From Sympetrum striolatum (lineage: Eukaryota; Arthropoda; Insecta; Odonata; Libellulidae): a stretch of DNA of 64,000 nucleotides. Under the pieces are notes generated by a model. It was not told where the DNA came from. It saw only the letters and a program-made list of their open reading frames with translations, and did not search any database. Positions 11,076 to 22,960 of this stretch are shown piece after piece. The stretch lies in the NCBI GenBank assembly GCA_947579665.1, contig OX388347.1, forward strand, positions 26,342,562 through 26,406,561, given 5' to 3'. Position 1 is the stretch's first letter. Each line of letters starts with the position of its first letter. A program made the position numbers and the translations under genes.

Positions 11076-14000
11076 CTGGAAAATTGAATAAGAGGGCTAC
11101 TTAAGAAATTTTACTAAGCCGACATTCATTTCAATTATCCCATAATAAATGAATCCACCCTTAAAGTAAATTCAGCTACTAATCAACGTCTTGTTATATC
11201 TAATAGAATAAAACATCCAAACAATTCCTTTCCTTCAATGGAAAAATGAAAGAAACGCGAAAAACACGAGTATTTTCAATTTTTTTATTATGTTAAATTT
11301 AAAAAAAATTAAGCATTACCAACAGCCTGTTAGAGACCCAAAATGTAATTTCACAAGCATCTCAGTCGAGAAGATTTTTGCACTACATTTTGGATTCATA
11401 AAGATTCATTTAAAGGCAATTTTTATCCAAATATTCTCAAGAAAATGCTAAGAAATCACTGAAAATTTTTATTTGAAATACGATAGTAAATTACGTGTAA
11501 ATGAAATTAGATTCACTAGATTAACAAGAACTACAGTTTTCATCCAAAAAAGGAATTTTTACGGAATTATTTAGGATTTAAAGTGAGTAGTTACTTTTGA
11601 GTAACATCACTGTAGAAAAATTTAACAAAACTGTAATTAGAGACGAAAGAATAAATAATCTTAGCAGTTCCAGCCATTATTGGATAAGATAGATTTATAT
11701 GTAACGTTTTTGGGTACCATCACAAGTGGATCTGAGTGATTCAGATCCTCAAAATAAGAAATTAATTTGCCTTTCACATTTTCGCCTATTGGCTCATATC
11801 ATACTCTTACTCTCCTTGAACTGGCATTCAAAGCAACTACACTCTTTCTTCAACAAGACAAATTGACAGTAGTTATCCCATAAGCTACTATTAATCAAAA
11901 GGGTGGAATTAAATGAAACTCAAGAGGCGAAATTAAATACATTTCAATAGAGAAACAACACCTATCTCATAGCCGCCACGTAGGCAATTCTATATCCAGC
12001 GGATCATAAAACAATCATTTATTTAAGAACTCTACATTTATATTACATTACGTAACCTCAGTATGATTTAATTCCACAAAATGAAGTAAGAATCAACTTT
12101 CGTGGGTGTTTAATTTTCTGAGTGCCATAGAGAGGAAATATATCCAAGAGTGATTTCAACGAATGACTACGCATTCCTACGCCATTTCTGTGGCATTCCA
12201 TTGTTCACCATTAACTCATGACTCTAAATATAACTCACTGAAAAAACATACTGCATCGGTGGATAAAGAAAGTCTGCGAACATAATTTCACCCACGGAAA
12301 TAAACATCGGATTGGGAGTCAATACATAAAAAAATTCCCAGGAGTATTGCATGAAAGTAGGTATAGGACACGAAATAATTCTGTGAATAGAAAAAATGTT
12401 AAAGAATACAACTAATCTGAACAATATCTCCAGCTCAGTAAATTATTACACAGGGAATGAATATTTTATGAGTCATGAAAAAAGTACAAATATGTTCAAA
12501 AATACTCGAGTGGCATTCAGATATATTTATTTAATGTTGATATTAACATGTTAATTGATTATAGTATAGTATAATCTTTGGAATTCCTTTAAAACTCATA
12601 AATAACTTTAAGTGATATCTTAGTTAAAGAATTTAATTCCTTCAGAAATCTTATACCTCAAAAATGAGATGGTAGAAGGAAAGTTGAAATAATCTGTCCT
12701 AGGAAAAACTGAATTGTGGAGCCAAAATTCATTTTCTAGGTTCATAAAACAACTAAATATTACATGATGGCCTATAGAGTGCACAGCTTGATAATTACGC
12801 GTTGCTCCTAAACACGTATATCGTTTCAACATATTTGAGCGTTTTATTTGTCTTTATTGACACCAACTATAATAACTTGAACTATGTAATTGAAATTACT
12901 GGAGGCTTCAAATTCACAGCAATTAATTGGAAAACTCTCTTCTACATTTGAAACAGACTATATCTTTCAGCTATTGGTTTCCATCTGACATCTTCTTTCT
13001 TTGTATTTATAATCCAATTGTTATCATTAACAGAGAGAGAAGTTTTAATTAATTACTTTGAGTAAAATGATGTTGCTTTGTTTTAGAACTTTCTTGTGTT
13101 CCAATTTTTGCTTATGCGCAAACTATACTGCTTTTTGCGACAATTTTTCTTTCCCTCCACCGGAAGATAAGAAGTTGCGACGTCGTTGAGAGGACTGTGC
13201 GATGGAGAAAGTGGCTGATGCAACTCCAGTCTGATTTCGAACCAATTTCTCAGAAGAAATCGGCGGAGAATTGGGGTGATAAATAAAGACTAAAAAGATT
13301 TATAAGGTGGCCATTTTTCTCAATCCAGATAACATCGAAACAGAACAAACGAGCAATTTTGCAGCGAAACATTCTCAGTAGACAGCCACAAATTCGGAGG
13401 ACAATAACAAACAAAAATAGATTATAATCCCTTGAGCAAGGGATAAATTATTAACGCCGACGATATCTTCCAGAGAAATGCAAGCAAGTAAAAAGGCAAT
13501 AGAATTTTTTTAAAGAATGATTAGCATTAATAAATAAGGAGAAACGCCGGTATTCTTTACATCACTTACATCTCGATAATTGTCCTATGGCACAAGAAAA
13601 TAAATTGGTTATAACGTCGGTGATAGCCGGATTTAACTCCACAATTTTGTATACAACACAAAATGCAAAAGAAACTTTAAAAATAATAAAGCAAAGAATA
13701 TTAAAGCAGGAATGGAACGCTATATTTTCCAAGAGGATTTCTTGAAGTCTTTTAAGTTGATCAATATTTACGATACGATGAATGCCATTTAGTTTTTGAC
13801 TGAATCCTTAAATAATTTATCTTTTGTGTAGACCTTAAAGTTTTCTGCAAACTTCTCTAACCCATTATAACACACCCTCTTCCTTAATTCCAAAGGCATT
13901 ATATTCATTATAATATCTATTCATTATATTTACATTCATGACGATATAGTAACGAAATGTTATGCAGATTTGCGCTTGGAATGTATTGAGAAAGAGGAAA

Positions 14001-14130
14001 AAAGGAAATGAATCTCAATTTGAGGCTATTTTGAAAACATTTAACTTGTAAAGTCAGCTAACCAAGCTCAAAAAATGTTGTAAAAATGTAATTTTGTTTA
14101 TTCGGGTTTCTTTTCTTTAGTCTGTTAAGC
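11076..14130. other. A+T-rich non-coding DNA, nothing recognised
   Basis: Only scattered short open frames are present, none with motifs. No repeat family copies or inverted repeats were spotted. Confidence 0.5.
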
Positions 14131-14322
14131 GACATAATGATAAAGTTATAAAGTAAAACACCGTAAACTTCCACACTATAGGATTTTATTTCAGACCGGT
14201 TTCAGCGCAAAGGCCATTATCAGGTCCTATAGTGTGGAAGTTTACGGTGTTTTACTTTATAACTTCAGAATGTCCTTCCACGAAGTTCGGCCGAGTACGA
14301 TAGAGTTTAGACATAATGATAA
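14131..14322. mobile_element. Retroposon-like insertion with 13-bp target-site duplication
   Basis: GACATAATGATAA occurs at 14131-14143 and again at 14310-14322. It brackets a 166-bp insert (14144-14309). A 13-bp duplication is typical of LINE-type target-primed reverse transcription. Most of the insert is a perfect inverted repeat (described separately). The rest is a unique ~44-bp segment next to the right duplication, containing ACGAAGTTCGGCCGAGTACG. Related sequence recurs at 42721-42790 and at the window end, so it belongs to a dispersed family. Confidence 0.75.
14143..14265. repeat. Perfect 41-bp inverted repeat with 41-nt loop
   Basis: Bases 14143-14183 are the exact reverse complement of 14225-14265. 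The outermost base of the left arm overlaps the last base of the target duplication. The loop (14184-14224) holds CAGACCGGTTTCAGCG, the motif shared with the edge copy at 63958-64000. The lack of any mismatch between arms suggests the structure is young or is kept identical by conversion. It may have arisen by snap-back or template switching during cDNA synthesis. Confidence 0.95.
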
Positions 14323-15250
14323 GTAATGATACACTAATTTCTCAGCGAAAATGATTTTAAATTCTAAGGGGAACTAAAACTCCAGTAAAGAGTATATTTG
14401 GGGCAGCTAATCTTCTTTTGCAAAATGATACATTTAAAACACAAGGTCAACTATCACACATTATGGTTTGAAATGATTCTTTTACTTGGACTTTTTTGGT
14501 TTTAAAACGATTGTATGATTCAGGATAGTAGTAAGTGGCCTGAATGTCGTTCAGTATCACCCTTCCATCAGTAGCTTTCATATTATAACAGCCATGAAAA
14601 AGGCCGAGGCAAAACTAAATGAAAGATAAAGTTACCATGGGTTCTGGCAAAAGACAAATGGAAATCACCTCTTTCATAAATATGGTAATTGGAATAATTA
14701 AAGTCCATAAGTAAACCAATACTCCCCGCAACAAAGAGGAGGAAACTCGATGACGTCAATTAAACCATAATATACAACTAATAATTCAATCGATGGATAA
14801 CATCAAAGAAACCTTCTAATGCACGAGGGCAAATTACTTGGAAAAGGCGGATATCCGTACAGCGAACGATGCCAATAGAAACGGGAAAAACAAATTTTTT
14901 CATCAGAGGTCAACGTGGAAGAACCAATGATCCGACCTCGGAAAATGTTGTGGGCGGGCGACACCGATCCCAAGCCGCAAGGTCGCGGTTTCGAAGGAAC
15001 CAAAGTTAAGACGAACGATACCCTCAGGAGCTATTTTTAGAGCCACGGAAGAAAACAAAGCTGGAGATTATGCGTGACACTGCATGGCGTGCTTTTCATT
15101 CCACGTAAGAATGAATTTAATACTGCATACGTATGTAAATCAAGTCAGACGACCTACTTTGTATTATTAGTCATGTGAAAAATAAGAGAAGGCAATTAAG
15201 AAAATTGTCCTCTTCACTGGCCTTGATTTGTAGTTTAATGTTCCCGAAAT
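14323..15250. other. Non-coding DNA, nothing recognised
   Basis: A slightly G+C-richer patch near 14800-15010 has a 66-codon minus-strand frame without recognisable motifs. No repeat copies were found. Confidence 0.45.
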
Positions 15251-15320
15251 GGTTTTTATTATAATAGGTCTTCATTAAGGCAAGATTGAGGCTGCAAAGT
15301 ATATTCTTCCATATAGTCAG
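15251..15320 (-). mobile_element. LINE 3' tail, copy B
   Basis: On the minus strand it reads TATATGGAAGAATATACTTT, then GCAGCCTCAATCTTGCC, then TTAATGAAGACCTATTATAATA. The block order is that of copy A, with more substitutions. It points away from copy C 300 bp downstream. Confidence 0.5.
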
Positions 15321-15623
15321 TAAATAATTATCATTATAAGCCACGAATAATTTATGTTTAAATATAAATTATGATAGATAAATGGAGATAGTTGCATTCC
15401 AAAAAAGGCTGATATCTTAGGAAAACTATCGACAGAAGCACCTACATAGAAGGGAGTGTGAAACAACGGCGAAAAATATTGATAGAGCAAGCTATAGCTA
15501 TATGCGCAGAAAAATTGAATAGCAAGAGAAGGACAATAACAATATTAAGACAAAATCAAACAAATAATCAGACATAATCCAATTATTCACTTAGAAAGAG
15601 GAAACAACAAACACCACAATTAA

Positions 15624-15700
15624 ATATTGGTTAAATGGAAGATGGGACTCAAAAGTACCAATTTCGCCAAATAAAGCCTGTTATATGTATGTATGAAATG
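15624..15700 (+). mobile_element. LINE 3' tail, copy C
   Basis: On the plus strand it reads TTGGTTAAATGGAAGATGGG, then ACTCAAAAGTACC, then AATTTCGCCAAATAAAGCC, then TTATATGTATGTATG. This matches copies A and D block for block, with a degenerate simple-repeat end. The ~300 bp between copies B and C (15321-15623) must hold whatever is left of both element bodies, or unrelated DNA. No coding relic is visible there. Confidence 0.65.
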
Positions 15701-17380
15701 AAATTTACAGAATATTCGCGCGTTACATTTTTGAAGAGTTACTGGAAATCAAATGCGAGGTAATATTTAAAAACTTAAAAAAACTGTACAATTTTCACAT
15801 TTGAATCAGAGTTATATTTCATAAATTATGTTGAATAAGATGTATTAAAAAATCTTTTCCAGAAGCAAAGTATAATCTCAATTAGAACATATGACGTTTT
15901 TCAAATGAAGCAGTTACGGCGATTCACAAATAACACAAATACTCTGAGAATACTAGTTGTCTTATTTCCTTAAGGAGACTGATAATCATCTATTTTTTCT
16001 ACTAACACCGCACAGATAAAGTAATCAAAAGTATCGATTTTTCCCGTCGTTCATAGATGTAAAACGTTTGATTGAAATAAAGTCCACTATTGCAGAGGAT
16101 AGTAATTAATATCGTCCCAATAAGTCCCACTTACATCCCCACTTAATTCACTATTTAAGATCCTCACGATCCTCATATTCCACTAAATCACAGTAATGTA
16201 TATAATAAAAAATTCCCAATGTTCAAAAACGTAAAGTGTATGCTATTTTCGGCAGGCTGATTAACACTGTTTCAGAAAATATAATCTCTAATATTTCCTT
16301 TAACCATCATGTCACATTTCTAAAAAAATACATTTAAAATTATTGTGGCTATCTGAAATATGTGTAATTTAGCAAACTAAAATAATACATATAGTCATAT
16401 AAATCGATTTTGATTATCATATATATTCATTTAGTATATGAGTTTTTCAAAAATATTATAAACAACTTCTTACAACGTATTATCGAATAACTATACATTT
16501 GAAGCAATCTCTCTTAAAATTCTCTTACATTGGAGTCCGATCACATATTATCAGAGTCTAAATGCTTAAAAATGAATTTGAAGCATCTCAGACGCACTAT
16601 TAAGGTAAATACGCAACTATCTGTCTATTAAACAAGTAACCCTTATTTCACCACAATTATTCTCGTAATTTATAGAGCATATTTTTCGTAAAGATATTTT
16701 CACTTGGAATAGAGCTATCATATGTAACGGGATTCAAGCACCAGATATTGCGTCTATTTGCAATCCACACTTGGCGAAAATCAAAGAATCGCCACCGCTC
16801 CCTAGCTAAGGACGGAAGCCACTCGACGGCGAGACAAGTACAAGATAATCCCACAGCACATTAATCTGTCGCTTGAATCCAAGAGTATCATTAGTTTGCA
16901 ATCAGGGGAATGTGACGAAGATAGGAATTCGTCCAAATGCGTCTTTAATTGAGAGATAAAAATATCTCGGAGACACTTAAAACGTGACTGGAATTCACGC
17001 AGCAGGGAGCTGTCAAGGTGATGTGAAAGGGTGATTATCTTGAATCAATTCCAAAAAAGGATAAGAGTTAGGAATAGTCGAGATGCTAAAACATTATTCA
17101 GATCTCGCTCCTAGATGATTTATAGGAGAAAAAGCGAAAAAGTAAACAGTAGTGAGGTAGAGATCAATCACTTTATCTCTTGATTGATGGAATTATTACT
17201 TTTAGAATACTTCATGAAGTGGTATCGTCAATACAATAGCGAAAAACGTTTAATTCGTAGACCATCGAAACTCCCTAGATTGAGTAGAAAGGTATTTTTT
17301 AAATTCATTAACAACATATTTATTTGACATAAATTGACATAAATATATTGAAATATAACGTATTGAAATGTAACAAAATA
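15701..17380. other. A+T-rich non-coding DNA, nothing recognised
   Basis: A small G+C-richer piece at about 16730-16860 contains a short minus-strand frame without motifs. Otherwise unremarkable. Confidence 0.45.
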
Positions 17381-17736
17381 ATAACATAGAAGTATATTAA
17401 ATTAAATGGCTATCCTGCCTGAGATCGGCTTACATTTTTTTTATAAATAATATAACTGTCGCTTATTGTATAGAAAAAATAAGCAGAAGAACTTTTACAA
17501 ATAAAAACATGTAATAGTTCAAGAAAAAATGCAAAAAGAAAAACAAGAATTACAAAGTAGATAAATTATAATCCAATACCGCAACTGCCGATAAATGGGT
17601 TACAAAACCAAACAAAATAAAACAAAGTATTGGTACATTCAAGTCCCCCTGAGCTATTTCTAGCTCATCAGGGGGTGCTCCATATGTATAAATGTATTCA
17701 CCTATTTATTGTAAATTAGTAGTTTCACATTCATTT
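17381..17736 (-). mobile_element. LINE 3' UTR with conserved-looking hairpin
   Basis: This lies immediately downstream, on the minus strand, of the ORF2 C-terminus at 17737-17886. It contains a strong stem at about 17645-17676: CCCCCTGAGCTA pairs with TAGCTCATCAGGGGG, leaving a 3-nt bulge and a TTTC loop. It then runs through a T-rich stretch to a segment reading AAGCCGATCTCAGGCAGGAT on the minus strand, followed by an A+T-rich end. The exact 3' boundary is uncertain. Confidence 0.5.
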
Positions 17737-17886
17737 TCACCTCAGAAATATATTTTTAATCCCATGAATATAGTCAGGCAGATTCTTGAAAATTTTTGGA
17801 ACTACAACATTTAATCTATTTGCACCATTTTTATTATAAAATCTTGCCACTTCAAGATTAAACTTTTTCCTTGTGTCCATATTGTG
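17737..17886 (-). pseudogene. LINE ORF2 C-terminal fragment (reverse-transcriptase element)
   Basis: A 49-codon minus-strand frame ends in TGA. It begins HNMDTRKK and continues to NVVVPKIFKNLPDYIHGIKN, ending NIFLR. The pattern HNxxTR...F..(A/V)P(K/R)(I/L)(F/W)N.LP..I is the usual end of non-LTR retrotransposon ORF2 proteins (CR1/jockey/RTE-like groups), downstream of the reverse transcriptase domain. The start is not natural: a TAA sits directly before the histidine codon, and no reverse transcriptase sequence was found upstream, so this is a truncated and broken copy. Its role in an intact element would be reverse transcription at a nicked target. The clade cannot be fixed from so little sequence. 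Confidence 0.6.
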
Positions 17887-18106
17887 TTATTTAATTTTCT
17901 GTGATTTTAATTGATATCTATCATATAATCTCAATTTTAAGAAAGTTTGGATACTGTTTTCTACTCAATAAAATCAATGCCCGTGCCCCCAGAAGCCCAA
18001 AAGCATGGTTGGATCCTTATGGTATTCACCATTAACTCGAGAAACTTCTGAGAGGGAATGAGGTAACTAGGCAAGACGAGGAGTGGGTTAGTTTGGCATT
18101 GCTTAC

Positions 18107-18335
18107 CTTAATAAGTGGAAAAAATCGTCTAATTTCACCACAATGGCCCAACGAGTAACATTTTTTATAGAATTCCAAAGGAATGACAAAAAAATGCTTC
18201 AGTACCTTTCATATTATTACAGCCTTTTACAACACTGAAACAAGGTCAATAAAAACATATGATATTCTATTCTATAAAGTAGACAAAAAATACACCATTT
18301 GTACAGATACCGTAGCACACGAAAAGGCTTAACAA
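18107..18335 (-). pseudogene. Degraded mariner-family transposase, C-terminal part
   Basis: On the minus strand three frames must be combined to follow the similarity. In order they give QMVYFLSTL (compare the DYFLFPxLK region that follows the last catalytic aspartate), NRISYVFIDLVSVVKG, NNMKGTEAFFCHSF (compare LKxIPxExFxxCF) and VTRWAIVVKLDDFF (compare KRWxKCVxxxGDYF). This is the conserved order at the C-terminus of mariner transposases, which cut and rejoin element ends at TA sites through a D,D34D active site. At least two frameshifts and an in-frame stop make it inactive. The N-terminal half, the first two catalytic residues and the terminal inverted repeats were not found. The family comparison is from memory, so the subfamily is left open. 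Confidence 0.5.
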
Positions 18336-21300
18336 GATAAGCATTAACAACGTTTTTCAGGCTTCGAATTTCCAGTAAAGATATCTTAAATTATTGATAT
18401 CCATTATTGCTTAGCTAAATTGAAATTAAATTTCTCATGTTATGTGCACGTAAGTATGTATGTACGTGAACCATATTTCATTACATTAAGCATTTTTCTA
18501 TTCAATTTCGGGTCTCAAGCCTGCTGAGTAAAATAATATAATGGCCGATCAGTTACCCAAACTAAAGCACTTATTTTGTAAATATGGTTCCATTATTAAA
18601 TAAAATAATTCATAAAATTTAACGAAAAGCAGAAAAAAGAACCGCTGCTTGATTGTTTAAAAAATTTACCATTTTCATGTAATATATACTAGAAAGATGC
18701 AAACATCAAGAAAAACTGAGCAACCTGTGTGGTCCATGTTTGTCAAGGATACCAAGGCAAGATCGTTCAAATACTTGAAAAATAATTGCATAATGTGCGC
18801 AAGCTCATTGAGTATGTAATAACATCTCTTTATGCTCTTTCACTGCATGACTTGCAGAAATTAACGAAGAGCAAGAACAAAATATGGGGAATCTAATTTA
18901 TCACGATACTAAAACAAAATTTTCGAGAGCTAATCACAAAGTAACTGAAGAGACCGCACGCGTCTTCTTGAGGCGACCTTCGCACTTCAGAGAGTCAAAT
19001 GGAGAGAAAATAACATGCGTGAGAAATAGACTTCTCCTTATTCAAACGATAAGTAGCAACTCGTGTCTTTCGATGGGGTATTTCCACCTTTCCTCTTCTT
19101 GTAGACTCATTTATCACGGAGACACTCAAGGTTGACACGATCACGAAAATTAATTCATAAATCCACTTTATATTATCAACTTGGAAGCTAGAAATGCACT
19201 CCAGGAAATGAAGAATTGCAATGACGTATTCAAAATAAATTAAAATGGAAATTGGATTTAAAATAATTTTAATGGTACAAATCTGGTATTAGGAAATACT
19301 CTAGACCCTAGTCTAGAACATTACTGTGAGATACAGAGCATCTGAAGATGGAAAGATAGTTTCAAGAATACGCGTTTAGCATTTTTTGTACGCTGATCTG
19401 TCAATAGTGGACCAGGAGCCGCAGAGAAAGGATTATAGTTACGAAAACTCAATGTTGAATGCGCTATGGCAGTGGAGCCAAATAGTGGATAGAAAACAGC
19501 GTTCGGCTCCATACCATCGGCGGTAGTAATTGGTATGAACGAACGATTTTTTGTTATAGACCAATTTTATAATTTTGTATTTAAAATTCATCAAATCCAA
19601 GCTCGGTGAACATTTTACGGATAAATATCTTAAAAAGCTGCTGCGAACAGCACTGAAAAACTACAAACCTGACTTCAAAATACAAATAAAAGTTCGATCG
19701 ACTGAAGATGGGGTAATTTTTAAATGGGCTAAAATGTTTATTTTTAGTAAGCAGCAATATATTGTACATTTTGTTTATTTCTAGAGAAACCGTGGAACAT
19801 AGGAGTACAATCGCTTATAACTATAAATATTTAAAATATTGATCAGATGATGATGTGCGTGGAATGCGATTATTAATCATGAATAAACTTCAGCTATCTT
19901 TACTGACGTAAAAACAAATACAAATATACTTTGCATGTGTGAGCAATTATTGTCACATATTAAGAAATCATGGATAAACAAAAAGCTTAAAATTTCTTAT
20001 AAATGTAATTCAGATAACAAAATTTAACCAACAAAATAGATTCAGGCAACAAGAGAATAAAATATTCCCTAACGAGCCATCTCATGTAACAGCTCTCAAC
20101 TCCACTATAAATATTACATAGAAATTAATATACGTTAGGAATAGGCATTTCATAAAATATTCCATTATCATATTTAATATTGGTATTCATATGTATCAAT
20201 ATACTAAATCAATATTGTTGAAGAAATCCATATGCTTGCTAGAGATGTTACAACCTAAACTATGAATTCATACTCCCACCTGTAGATCATTTCTTTTATA
20301 AATTCACTCTAGGCAATCAACTGAAATGCCTCTTTCAAGAGCAGATCTATGGAGAAACGCTGAAATGAATCTTATCTCCCGTTAAAAAATAAAATAATGC
20401 AATGCTAGAGAATACTAGATTATGTATAGTAGATAACAGTGTTTTTATATGAGGTGTTGTGAGATGAACCTGCAAATCATGTATTAGATATAAGGCGTCT
20501 CGGATTATCTTTATAGTCCCCAACGGTAGACCTGGCTAAACTCCATAAAAAAATGTTTACGGAAGTTAGCAGCTTAGAGAGATGTTTACATGTAACCGGT
20601 CCATTGAGAGACGGTGTCGCGGAAGAAGACCATCAAGTGAAGGGGCATTTAAACCAACTGCGCTTACGTATATTCTCTTTCTGGAGGTGAGAAGCAATAC
20701 ATGTATTATGAGCACACTTTGGAGAGTGTAATTGAAAAGTGGACACACCGTCACGATTATTTATAGGCAAAGAGGTCCTTACAAAATTGTTTATGGTGAA
20801 TAACACCATCTTCAACGTATCAACAATGCGGATTAAAGTATTAAATATTAATACGTTCATCGTTTGAAGTGTTCATCTGGTAATGACATAAAATTTCTCA
20901 ACTTTCAAACTCGTTTTAACTATCCTTTTAAACAGGTAGACTTGGATGGCCAAATATGGCGCATAAAGCATAAATTACAGGATGTATACACAAAGAATCC
21001 AGAAAGAATTACAAGTAAATTTCTCACACAATTTAAAGTTACACAAGCCTTACAGGTCCTTACACACATAACACAACAGTGGATTCAAGAGAGTGCATTT
21101 ACAATTCATTTTGATCATGGATAGAGAATTGTTGTCTTTTGTATGCATTTAAGATATAGAAGAGATAATTTACACATGAGTTATAAATGGTTAGCCATTC
21201 ATGCCATCCCTGCCCAAATGACTTCGCAAGAATATATAAGATATGGTCACCGTAAATCTGAAACTATTGAATGACATAAAATAAATCTGATTCATTACGC

Positions 21301-22339
21301 GAAAGCCATCTAATATGAAAAACATACAGCATCAACTTTAGAAAATTTGAAATTAACATTTTACAGGATACGTTAAATAAGATCTTACATTGATTCCAAG
21401 ATTCCAATGTTCTTCTCCAACTTCTTAAGTCTCTATAAAATCTTCCGTGGTGTGATACTGCGTATCTTGTGATAAGACATTAGCAAGTCTTTGATCGGGA
21501 AAAATTACTTAAGGCCATGATGAAAATAATAAGAACGAAATCTTTTCCAGCATTAATATTGCTGAGAATTAACTTTCTCCGCAAGTAATGACGATGAAAC
21601 TTATAACATATTTATACTGAATTCAACTACTTTTATTACGATAAATGTTATGTAAAATGTATGTTTACATATATGAAATAAGAAGAAAAATAATTTATTG
21701 TTATCGCTGATGAAAATAAATAAAACTAGGATAATTGTGTTCAAGACCACGTAGTTCTGTTTATGAAATTCATGAAGCAATAGAAAAAGTGATTATTTTT
21801 ATTATGCATAAAGATTTTTGAGTAATCTTGCAAATTTCATATTTCGCTGACAAAGATGCTAATGCAAAGTTTCTATTTCTACTATTAATTCATTCACAGT
21901 TTATTCATTTGGAATAATTTACCATTAGCAATATTATGATACCCTGGCTAACGGAGATTATTCATGATTATTCAGTTCTTTAGCAGAACTCGTGACTCAC
22001 CGAGAAAATATTTTTCATTGCTTCCCAAGCTTACCACTAATCTATACTGAATGTTATACTAAACTCTTTCTAGATATGCTAAGAGCTTCCTAGAAGCTAG
22101 CCAACACTTAATGCATAAGTAAAAGCTTAGATAAATAGACTTCGCCATGGTAATCTCAGATTGGTTCTCTGAAAAGGTTCTTTATGCTGACATTGTACAT
22201 AAATAAGCAGAAGAGAGTAACTAAAGAGGAGAAAAAGCCCAAACCGATCCTTGGGCCGATAAAACCTTACTGAAAAATAGCACTATTAAACAAATGAAGA
22301 TATATCCCAAAAATTTTCAAGTAAGGTCCGTCGGCAACA
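18336..22339. other. A+T-rich non-coding DNA, nothing recognised
   Basis: Several short frames (for example 20864-21124 on plus) were checked by eye for transposase, reverse transcriptase and common domain motifs without success. No structured repeats were found. Confidence 0.45.
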
Positions 22340-22960
22340 GATATTTTAGAGGTATTTTCGGCCTTGGGTCCTGCAGCCGCATCTTTTCCTTTAAGGTGAT
22401 CTTTCCTTCGATAGCGAAAGGAGCGTGACAGAGTGTCATTATGTCTGCGCAGTAGAGCAGGGCTGATTGCAGACTGAAGCCCCTTGGGATGACCCCCAAA
22501 GGGGACGAGGAGGGACATGCATACACGAACGATTTGCGAGGAATTTCCGAGAGATACGCAAGAAACGACGGAGTGTCTGGGATAGGAATGCCGCTCTAAT
22601 TGGGCCAGAGGACGTCGGGGAATTAATGGGAGAGTCGGCAAACGCACCTGTTTGAAGTCATACGCGCCGTCGGTCATCTGGATCGAAAGGGAAAATTTGT
22701 TTTCGTGCTCTCCGTCACGAAATTTCCGAGAATCCGAGAAATGGATGTGCGAGTGGGAACAATGAGCGTAAGTAATTGCGAACGAGGGTAATTGGGTTTG
22801 TGGGGTGTGGTCGACCGGATTGTGGAGGGAGATTCATTCCAGGAAAAGGGGAATTATGGCCTAAATACGGGAGTGCTTTTACCTCGGCCCGTTTGGTCGG
22901 AATACTCGTGAAGAAAGTCCCCTCATTTTCTCCGATTTCTCGTGGAAATGAGAATGATTG
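22340..22960. other. G+C-rich, CpG-bearing island 1
   Basis: The composition changes sharply from the A+T-rich flanks, and CpG dinucleotides are frequent. A consensus-like 5' splice site, GAGC|GTAAGTAA, occurs on the plus strand at about 22768. Open frames exist on both strands and in overlapping phases (up to 136 codons), which is expected when stops are rare. None shows a domain or a signal peptide that I recognise. It may be a promoter, a distal regulatory element or a first exon of a non-coding RNA. Confidence 0.4.
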
